This document shows positions 57,896-64,000 of a stretch of DNA of 64,000 nt, one piece after another. Position numbers and translations under genes: made by a program. This stretch comes from Methylobacterium jeotgali (GTDB taxonomy: Bacteria > Pseudomonadota > Alphaproteobacteria > Rhizobiales > Beijerinckiaceae). Location of the stretch: positions 1-64,000 of the forward strand of contig NZ_BPQR01000080.1 of assembly GCF_022179345.1 (NCBI RefSeq). Direction: 5' to 3'. Position 1 is the first letter of the stretch; every line of letters starts with the position of its first letter. Under the pieces are notes generated by a model that searched no databases, was not told the DNA's origin, and saw only the letters and a program-made list of their open reading frames with translations.

Positions 57896-59269
57896 ATGTC
57901 GGCCCGAGTTCTGATCGTCGATGATTTGTTTCCGAACGTGAAGCTTCTCGAGACGAAGCTCGCGCTGGAGTATTTCGACGTCGTCGCGGCGATGAACGGC
58001 CCCGACGCCCTCGCGATCTGCGAGAAGGGCCTCTGCGACATCGTCCTGCTCGACGTGATGATGCCGGGCATGGACGGGTTCGAGGTCTGCCGGCGCATCA
58101 AAAACAACCCTCTGACCACGCATCTGCCCGTCGTCATCGTCACGGCGCTCGACCAGCCCTCGGACCGGCTGAAGGGGCTCGACGCCGGCGCCGACGACTT
58201 CCTGACGAAGCCCATCGACGACACCGCCCTGTTCTCGCGGGTGCGCAGCCTCGTACGGCTCAAGGCGATGACCGACGAGCTGCGCAGCCGCGCCATCGCC
58301 TCCCGGGACATCGGTCTCGGCGATCCCCTCGCCGCCGCCGCCGCTGAGGGGGGGCTCGGCGGCAAGGTGCTCATCGTCGAGAGCCGCCGGAGCGCGGCCG
58401 AGCGCATGGCCGCCTCGCTCGGCGCGCACCACACGGTCACGATCGAGCCCGATCCGCAGCGCGCGCTCCTCCTCGCGCCGGAGGGCGGCTACGACGTCGT
58501 CCTGGTGAGCCTCGACATCGAGGGCGGCGACGGCCTGCGGCTGTGCAGCCAGATCCGTTCGCTGCAGCGGACCCGGAGCGTCGCGATCATCATGATCGCG
58601 GAGGATCACGATCGGGACAGGGTGGTCCGCGGGCTGGAATTCGGCGTCCACGACTACCTGATGCGGCCCGTCGATCGGAACGAGCTCGTGGCGCGGGTGC
58701 GCACGCAGCTGCGCCGCAAGCGTTACGCGGAAGCCCTGCGGGGTGCCGTCCAGGCCTCCATGGAGCTCGCGGTGACGGATGGGCTCACCGGCCTCCACAA
58801 CCGCCGCTACCTCGACACCCATCTCGGCGCGCTCTTCACCGATGCCGCCGCCCGCCAGCGTCCGCTCGCCGCGCTGATCCTCGACATCGACCGCTTCAAG
58901 GCGATCAACGACACCTTCGGCCACGAGGCCGGCGACGAGGTGCTGCGCGCCTTCGCCGACCGGCTACGCCTGCACACCCGCGGCATCGACGTCGTCGCCC
59001 GCTACGGCGGCGAGGAAGTGGTGATCGTGCTGCCGGAGGCCGATCTCGCCGACGCCCAATCGATCGCCGAGCGCATCCGCGAGCGGGTCGAGGAAGCCCC
59101 TTTCATGCTCCGGGACGAGGGCCGGACCATCGCGGTCACGGTCTCGATCGGGGTCGCCGCCCTGATGCCCGACGACACCGTCCCCGGCGACATCCTCAAG
59201 CGAGCCGACCTCGCCCTCTACCGTGCCAAGCATTCCGGCCGGAACCGGGTCGAGCTTCAGGCAGCCTGA
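57896..59269 (+). CDS. pleD: Response regulator and diguanylate cyclase PleD
   Basis: A 457-residue protein: receiver 1 (about 1-120, D53 in LLDVMMPGMDGF), an adaptor receiver 2 (about 155-275) and a GGDEF domain (about 295-455). The active-site motif GGEEV lies in VARYGGEEVVIVLPEA, with the product-inhibition I-site RGID five residues before. It makes cyclic di-GMP after phosphorylation and dimerisation, acting in polar development, motility and adhesion. It is adjacent to divK in the standard order. All key residues are present. Confidence 0.93.
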   Translation: MSARVLIVDDLFPNVKLLETKLALEYFDVVAAMNGPDALAICEKGLCDIVLLDVMMPGMDGFEVCRRIKNNPLTTHLPVVIVTALDQPSDRLKGLDAGADDFLTKPIDDTALFSRVRSLVRLKAMTDELRSRAIASRDIGLGDPLAAAAAEGGLGGKVLIVESRRSAAERMAASLGAHHTVTIEPDPQRALLLAPEGGYDVVLVSLDIEGGDGLRLCSQIRSLQRTRSVAIIMIAEDHDRDRVVRGLEFGVHDYLMRPVDRNELVARVRTQLRRKRYAEALRGAVQASMELAVTDGLTGLHNRRYLDTHLGALFTDAAARQRPLAALILDIDRFKAINDTFGHEAGDEVLRAFADRLRLHTRGIDVVARYGGEEVVIVLPEADLADAQSIAERIRERVEEAPFMLRDEGRTIAVTVSIGVAALMPDDTVPGDILKRADLALYRAKHSGRNRVELQAA

Positions 59270-59400
59270 CGGCGGCTGGGCCTGGATGGCCCGGATCGGG
59301 ATGCACGCGGTTTCGGTCCGCCGACGGGATACGCACCGCGCCAGCTTATAATCCCCTCACCGATCGCGGCTTGTGGCCGCCCTCCCATCCGCTTGCGGCT

Positions 59401-59421
59401 AGATTGGACACAATCCAATCT
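59401..59421. promoter_or_regulatory. Perfect inverted repeat before the catalase-family gene
   Basis: AGATTGGA-CACAA-TCCAATCT has two 8-base arms and a 5-base spacer, 41 bp before the catalase start at 59463. This is a strong operator-like site for a dimeric regulator. The rest of 59270-59400 shows no gene. Confidence 0.6.
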
Positions 59422-59462
59422 GCGCCCGCCCGGGATGCGCTCCCCGGCGAGGGAGAAACACC

Positions 59463-60443
59463 ATGACCACATCGCGTGCGATGGCCTGGACGCTGGCCGT
59501 CTCGGCCTGCCTGTCATGGCCCGCGTTGGCCGAGGAGGCCGACTCCGGCGCGATCGTCGCGGCGCAGTTCGCGGCCGGCGGCAACAACCAGGGCGTCCGC
59601 GCCAGCGGCGCCAAGGGCGTCTGCGTGAAGGGCACCTTCACCCCGGCGCCCGGCGCCGCCGGCCTGAGCAAGGCGCCGCATTTCGCCAAGCCGACGCCGG
59701 TCACCGCCCGGTTCTCCATGGGCGGCAGCAGCCCGAAGATCTCCGACAAGGCCAAGCCCGTGACCCGCGGCTTCGCCGTGCGGATGTCGGACGGCCCCAG
59801 CGACATGACCTTCGTGGTGATCTCGGCGCCCGTCTTCGCCGCGCGCACGCCCGAGCAGCTCCTCGAGTTCTTCAAGGTTCGCGCCCCCGGTCCCGACGGG
59901 AAGCAGGACCCGGAGAAGATCAAGGCCTTCGGCGCCCAGAACCCGGAGACGACCCGCCAGTCCGCCTGGCTCAACGCGCGGCCGGTGCCGGCGAGCTTCG
60001 CGGGCGTCGACTACTGGAGCGTGCAGGCCTACACGCTCACGAACGCCAAGGGCACGCCGACGGTCGCGCGGCTGAAGTTCGTCTCCGCCGACAAGGCCGG
60101 CCTCTCCGACGACGAGCTGAAGGGCAAGCCCGACAGCTTCTACGCCGACGAGCTGAAGGCCCGCCTGGAGCAGGGGCCGGCCCGGTTCGATCTCGTCGCG
60201 ATCCTCGCGGAGCCCGGCGACCCCACGAACGACTCCACCGCGAACTGGCCCGAGGAGAGCCGCAAGACCGCGACTCTCGGGATGCTGGCCATCACGGGAA
60301 TCGAGCCGAACGCCACCTGCGACGCCCGCACCTTCGATCCCGTCGCGGAGCTGCCGGAGGGCATCGCCGGCCCCGCCGACGACCCGATGTTCGCGATCCG
60401 CTCGCCGGCCTACGCCGTCTCGCTCTCGAAGCGGGCGAACTGA
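59463..60443 (+). CDS. SrpA-type catalase-family heme protein, periplasmic
   Basis: A 326-residue protein with a signal peptide (AMAWTLAVSACLSWPALA) and the catalase fold of the small SrpA group: GVRASGAKGVCVKGTFTPAPGA (the usual catalase start shortened), TARFSMGGSSP, GFAVRM, ...DYWSVQAYTLTNAKGTP and PARFDLVAILAEPGDPTND. It lacks the long C-terminal parts of typical monofunctional catalases. These proteins bind heme and use peroxides or organic hydroperoxides in the periplasm. GGGAGAAAC precedes the ATG. The palindrome at 59401 suggests specific control; a hairpin terminator follows at 60458. Confidence 0.85.
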   Translation: MTTSRAMAWTLAVSACLSWPALAEEADSGAIVAAQFAAGGNNQGVRASGAKGVCVKGTFTPAPGAAGLSKAPHFAKPTPVTARFSMGGSSPKISDKAKPVTRGFAVRMSDGPSDMTFVVISAPVFAARTPEQLLEFFKVRAPGPDGKQDPEKIKAFGAQNPETTRQSAWLNARPVPASFAGVDYWSVQAYTLTNAKGTPTVARLKFVSADKAGLSDDELKGKPDSFYADELKARLEQGPARFDLVAILAEPGDPTNDSTANWPEESRKTATLGMLAITGIEPNATCDARTFDPVAELPEGIAGPADDPMFAIRSPAYAVSLSKRAN

Positions 60444-60457
60444 GGCCCATCGCGAGC

Positions 60458-60495
60458 GGTCGAGCGTGCCGGGAAGGCCACCGGCACGCTCGACC
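60458..60495 (+). terminator. Hairpin terminator after the catalase gene
   Basis: GGTCGAGCGTGCCGG (60458-60472) pairs perfectly with CCGGCACGCTCGACC (60481-60495) around 8 bases. It lies 15 bp after the stop. No T run is present, so it may be a bidirectional pause site for the convergent lipoprotein gene. Confidence 0.6.
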
Positions 60496-60537
60496 GGGCC
60501 TGCGCGGTTCGAACCGGCGCCCGAAGGATCGGCTCCG

Positions 60538-60972
60538 TCAGACCTCGGGCTTCTTGCGGCGCCGCCGCTCGCGCTGGGCGGTGGGCAGCGCCTCCGGCAC
60601 CAGGGTGACGACGACGGGATTCGGGAAATGGTCCATGGCCGCGCCCGTCGCCGCATCGACGCCCATGCCGATCACGCCGCCGGCGATGATGTTTCCCGCA
60701 AAGCCTGCCGCGCCGCTGCCGGCGACCTTGGTCCGCACCGGGACTATCTGCGGCTGGAAGCCGGGCTTGGTGAAGGTCACGTCGAACTCGTCGCTGCGCT
60801 CGACATCCAGCGAGCAGGGAGTCGAAGGGCAGGCGTAGCCCTTGGTGCTCGTCATGGTCGCGCCGGACGGTTCGGAAAGGAACGCCATCTTCTCGGACGT
60901 TCCGCGGGTGATGCTTCCACAGCCCGCGACCACCGCGGCAAGGCATGCCGCAGCCAGGACTTGACCCTTCAT
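60538..60972 (-). CDS. Lipoprotein with PEGA-like domain, 144 aa
   Basis: A 144-residue protein with a lipoprotein signal and lipobox ending AAVVAGC (residue 18), then SITRGTSEKMAFLSEPSGATMTSTKGYACPSTPCSLDVERSDEFDVTFTKPGFQPQIV. The SEPSGA...C-P-S-T-P-C-x-L...F-x-V-x-F-T-K-P-G-F pattern is a PEGA-like carbohydrate-binding-type domain with a disulfide. A glycine-rich hydrophobic segment (AGFAGNIIAGGVIGMGVDAATGAAMD) and a basic RRRRKKPEV end follow. It should be lipid-anchored in the envelope. It is convergent with the catalase gene and close to tRNA-Val. Confidence 0.82.
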   Translation of the reverse strand: MKGQVLAAACLAAVVAGCGSITRGTSEKMAFLSEPSGATMTSTKGYACPSTPCSLDVERSDEFDVTFTKPGFQPQIVPVRTKVAGSGAAGFAGNIIAGGVIGMGVDAATGAAMDHFPNPVVVTLVPEALPTAQRERRRRKKPEV

Positions 60973-61100
60973 GGCGTATTCCCCCTCGCCGCATCGTTGG
61001 CGGCGCCGCCCTGTTGAGGGATCTCCTGGTCGGGTTGCAACAGGCATCGCGCGTGCGAGGCGCAAGCATTGTGGACGACGCTGCCGGACCCGCAGCCTCG

Positions 61101-61176
61101 TGGTGGGCGGTGAGGGACTCGAACCCCCGACCCTCTCCGTGTAAAGGAGACGCTCTACCAACTGAGCTAACCGCCC
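61101..61176 (-). tRNA. tRNA-Val (anticodon TAC)
   Basis: On the minus strand the gene starts GGGCGGTTAGCTCAG, has D loop TTGGTAGAGC, anticodon stem TCTCC-TTTACAC-GGAGA (TAC), variable loop GGTC, T arm GGGGG-TTCGAGT-CCCTC and acceptor strand CCGCCC with encoded CCA. All arms pair, so it is functional. It reads codons GTA and GTG. Confidence 0.93.
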
Positions 61177-61292
61177 TGACCACCGCAGGCCGCCGCGGCG
61201 CGCGGGGCGCGCCCGCCGCCCCGGTCTGGTAGGCGAAGCCCGGGCCGGGGCGCAAGTCCGCCGAAGCGCCGCCGAGCGTTCCGTGTTTCCAA

Positions 61293-61329
61293 GAGAAAGG
61301 CCCCGGAGCATCGCTCCGGGGCCTTTCTC
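61293..61329 (-). terminator. Hairpin terminator after lon
   Basis: GAGAAAGGCCCCGGAGC (61293-61309) pairs perfectly with GCTCCGGGGCCTTTCTC (61313-61329) around a 3-base loop, 22 bp beyond the lon stop. It is a strong 17-bp stem and may work in both directions. Confidence 0.75.
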
Positions 61330-61350
61330 GTTCTCACGCTCGCGCCCGCG

Positions 61351-63786
61351 TCAATGGGCGACGAAGGCGGCGCCGTCCTCCTCGCGGCCGGCCTCCCGGC
61401 CGGTCTTCGCCGCCGGCAGCGGCTCGTCCCAGGAGATGGCTTCGGGCTGGCGCACGAGGGCGCGCTCCAGCACCTGCTCCATCCGCGAGACCGGCACGAT
61501 CTCGAGGCCGTTCTTCACGCTGTCGGGCACCTCCGCGATGTCCTTGGCGTTCTCCTCGGGGATCAGCACCGTCTTGATGCCGCCGCGCAGCGCCGCAAGG
61601 AGCTTCTCCTTGAGCCCGCCGATCGGCAGCACCCGCCCCCGCAGGGTCACCTCGCCGGTCATCGCCACCTCGCGGCGCACCGGGATGCCGGTGAGCGTGG
61701 AGATGATGGCGGTGGCCATGGCGATGCCGGCGGACGGCCCGTCCTTCGGGGTCGCCCCCTCGGGAACGTGGACGTGGATGTCCCGGCGCTCGAACAGCGG
61801 CGGCTCGATGCCGTAGTCGACGGCCCGCGAGCGGACGTAACTCGCCGCGGCCGAGATCGACTCCTTCATCACGTCGCGCAGGTTGCCCGTGACGGTCATC
61901 TTGCCCTTGCCGGGCATCATGACGCCCTCGATCGTGAGCAGCTCGCCCCCGACCTCGGTCCAGGCCAGACCCGTGACCACGCCGACCTGATCGTCCGCGT
62001 CGATCTCGCCGTAGCGGAACTTCGGCGGGCCGAGGAAGACGGGCAGCGTCTCGGGGTTCACCTCGACGGACTTCACCTTGGTGATCAGGATCTCCTTCAC
62101 CGCCTTGCGGATCAGGTTCGAGAGCTCCCGCTCCAGGTTGCGCACGCCGGCCTCCCGCGTGTAGCGGCGGATCAGCATGAGCAGGCCGTCATCGGTGACC
62201 GACCACTCCTTCGCGTCGAGGCCATGCTTCTTCATGGCGCCCGGGATGAGGTGGCGGCGGGCGATCTCGAGCTTCTCCTCCTCCGTGTAGCCGGCGATGC
62301 GGATCACCTCCATGCGGTCCATCAGGGGCGCGGGGATGTTCAGCGTGTTCGCCGTCGTCACGAACATCACGTTCGAGAGGTCGTAGTCGACCTCCAGGTA
62401 ATGGTCGTTGAAGGTGCTGTTCTGCTCCGGATCGAGAACCTCCAGCAGGGCGGCAGACGGATCACCACGGAAGTCCATGCCCATCTTGTCGATCTCGTCG
62501 AGCAGGATGAGCGGGTTCGAGGTCTTGGCCTTGCGCATCGACTGGACGATCTTGCCGGGCATCGAGCCGATATAGGTCCGGCGGTGGCCGCGAATCTCGG
62601 CCTCGTCACGCACGCCGCCGAGCGACATGCGCACGAACTCGCGGCCCGTCGCCTTGGCGATGGATTTGCCGAGCGAGGTCTTGCCGACGCCGGGGGGGCC
62701 GACGAGGCAGAGGATCGGCCCGGTGAGCTTGTTCGCCCGCTGCTGCACGGCGAGGTACTCGACGATCCGGTCCTTGACCTTCTCCAGGCCGAAATGATCC
62801 TCGTCGAGGAGCGCCTGGGCGCCGAGCAGGTCCTTCTTGATCTTCGAGCGCTTGCCCCACGGGATGCCGAGCATCCAGTCGAGGTAGTTGCGCACGACCG
62901 TGGCCTCGGCCGACATCGGCGACATCTGGCGCAGCTTCTTCAGCTCGCCGAGCGCCTTGTCGCGGGCCTCCTTGGTGAGCTTGGTCTTCTCGATCTTCTC
63001 CTCGAGCTCGGCCAGCTCGTCGCGGCCGTCCTCGCTGTCGCCCAGCTCCTTCTGGATGGCCTTCATCTGCTCGTTCAGGTAGTACTCGCGCTGGGTCTTC
63101 TCCATCTGCCGCTTGACGCGGGTCCGGATGCGCTTCTCCACCTGGAGCACGGAGATCTCGCTCTCCATCAGCGACAGCACGCGCTCCAGGCGCTGAGCCA
63201 CCGTGGGGATCTCGAGAATCGCCTGCTTGTCGGAGATCTTGACCGCGAGGTGCGAGCCGACGGTGTCGGCGAGCTTCGAGGGCTCGTCGATCTGCGTGAC
63301 GGCGGAGACGACCTCGGGCGAGATCTTCTTGTTGAGCTTCACGTAGTTCTCGAACTCGGAGATCACCGAGCGGGCGAGCGCCTCCGCCTCGACGCGGTCG
63401 CCGAGCTCGTCCGAGAGCGCCTCGGCCTCGGCCTCGTAGTATTCGTCCGAGCGGGTGAAGCTGCTGATCTTGGCGCGGCCCGAGCCCTCGACCAGTACCT
63501 TCACGGTGCCGTCGGGCAGCTTCAGGAGCTGGAGGACGGAGGCGAGCGTGCCGATCGTGTAGATCGCGTCGGTGGCCGGATCGTCGTCGCCAGCATTGAT
63601 CTGGGTCGCGAGCAGGATGTGGCGGTCGGTGCGCACGGCCTCTTCCAGCGCGCGGATCGACTTCTCGCGCCCCACGAAGAGCGGCACGATCATGTGCGGG
63701 AACACCACGATGTCGCGCAAGGGAAGGACGGCGTAGGCGCCCGTCGAGCCCGGGACGACCGGCTGGCGCGCTTTCGACTGAGTCAT
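61351..63786 (-). CDS. lon: ATP-dependent protease Lon
   Basis: An 811-residue AAA+ serine protease. Domains: the N-terminal LON substrate domain (about 10-215, AVLPLRDIVVFPHMIVPLFVGREKS), the AAA module with Walker A CLVGPPGVGKTSLGKSIA, Walker B PLILLDEIDKMG, and a C-terminal S16 protease with the catalytic Ser in TPKDGPSAGIAMATAI and Lys in GGLKEKLLAALRGG. It degrades misfolded and regulatory proteins in the cytoplasm, among them cell-cycle factors in Caulobacter. AGAGGAAGTC precedes the ATG at 63786. The gene is intact. No clear heat-shock promoter was identified in 63787-63966. Confidence 0.95.
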   Translation of the reverse strand: MTQSKARQPVVPGSTGAYAVLPLRDIVVFPHMIVPLFVGREKSIRALEEAVRTDRHILLATQINAGDDDPATDAIYTIGTLASVLQLLKLPDGTVKVLVEGSGRAKISSFTRSDEYYEAEAEALSDELGDRVEAEALARSVISEFENYVKLNKKISPEVVSAVTQIDEPSKLADTVGSHLAVKISDKQAILEIPTVAQRLERVLSLMESEISVLQVEKRIRTRVKRQMEKTQREYYLNEQMKAIQKELGDSEDGRDELAELEEKIEKTKLTKEARDKALGELKKLRQMSPMSAEATVVRNYLDWMLGIPWGKRSKIKKDLLGAQALLDEDHFGLEKVKDRIVEYLAVQQRANKLTGPILCLVGPPGVGKTSLGKSIAKATGREFVRMSLGGVRDEAEIRGHRRTYIGSMPGKIVQSMRKAKTSNPLILLDEIDKMGMDFRGDPSAALLEVLDPEQNSTFNDHYLEVDYDLSNVMFVTTANTLNIPAPLMDRMEVIRIAGYTEEEKLEIARRHLIPGAMKKHGLDAKEWSVTDDGLLMLIRRYTREAGVRNLERELSNLIRKAVKEILITKVKSVEVNPETLPVFLGPPKFRYGEIDADDQVGVVTGLAWTEVGGELLTIEGVMMPGKGKMTVTGNLRDVMKESISAAASYVRSRAVDYGIEPPLFERRDIHVHVPEGATPKDGPSAGIAMATAIISTLTGIPVRREVAMTGEVTLRGRVLPIGGLKEKLLAALRGGIKTVLIPEENAKDIAEVPDSVKNGLEIVPVSRMEQVLERALVRQPEAISWDEPLPAAKTGREAGREEDGAAFVAH

Positions 63787-63966
63787 GTCTGACTTCCTCT
63801 GGATGGACCGCCCGGCCTCCGCTCCCTCGTCATCGGAGGCAAGCATCCTGCCAGGGGGCCGACCGGGCCGCGAGGGTCGGGAAAACGTCTTGTGCGGCTG
63901 GTAGCGCAGCACCGCACCTCGAAGGAGCGTGGGGCCGCCGCGCTGATGGGAAGGTGGCCCCGCTGC

Positions 63967-63986
63967 GCGCCGCTTTCAAGCGGCGC
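63967..63986 (-). terminator. Hairpin near the window end
   Basis: GCGCCGCTT pairs with AAGCGGCGC around two bases. It may end the leftward gene upstream of lon, which lies outside the window (commonly clpX). No gene is seen in 63787-64000. Confidence 0.4.
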
Positions 63987-64000
63987 TCACCGGCGGCAAG

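Noticed and set aside
61354..63792. Open frame of 812 codons opposite lon
   Set aside because: Mirror frame of Lon; no motifs and biased composition from the codon structure of the opposite strand.

Overview
The window looks like a high-GC chromosome of an alphaproteobacterium of the order Hyphomicrobiales, most likely Methylobacterium or Methylorubrum. This is inferred from DivK-PleD, EipB, the hemD/mitofilin/HemY group, DUF2336, DUF1491 and DUF3572 proteins, a PQQ-type sorbosone dehydrogenase and Lon beside tRNA-Val. I could not run a database search, so the genus is an inference.

The window has two halves that meet at a 51-nt fragment of a tRNA-Lys(CTT) gene (28875-28925). The fragment has the anticodon arm, T arm, acceptor strand and CCA but no 5' half. 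A tyrosine recombinase gene (27206-28702) lies just to its left. The simplest reading is that everything left of about 28.87 kb is an integrated island whose other end, with the intact tRNA-Lys, lies outside the window.

The distal island (1-21.1 kb) carries a stress and low-oxygen cargo: a DUF1476 (ATP synthase inhibitor-like) protein, three triple-BON proteins, four tandem-domain universal stress proteins, phosphoketolase plus acetate kinase, glucokinase, a frameshifted zinc alcohol dehydrogenase, a Crp/Fnr regulator, cytochrome b561, two small c-type cytochromes, an Nramp-like transporter, a two-helix K+ channel, a lipoyl-like protein without its lysine, a degenerate receiver protein and a secreted six-cysteine protein. 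Most of these transcription units have a copy of TTG(A/C)-N6-(T/G)CAA, the FixK/FNR-type box, centred about 64-80 bp before the start codon. Thirteen copies are listed; one probably serves two divergent genes and two are in tandem. This points to one regulon responding to low oxygen or redox state, able to make ATP by xylulose-5-P/fructose-6-P to acetyl-P to acetate.

The proximal island (21.4-28.7 kb) is a phage- or ICE-like backbone: hypothetical genes with chained ATGA/GTGA overlaps, proline-rich products, a metallophosphoesterase and the integrase.

Right of the attachment site lies conserved housekeeping DNA: sorbosone dehydrogenase, DUF429, a Kef-type antiporter, an HWE sensor kinase with its receiver, DgcN-DgcA (D-glutamate catabolism), a DivJ/PleC-like kinase, a long leftward run (ABC exporter, asparagine synthase, aldose epimerase, HemD, mitofilin, HemY), EipB, DNA polymerase IV, divK-pleD, an SrpA-type catalase with an operator-like inverted repeat, tRNA-Val(TAC) and lon.
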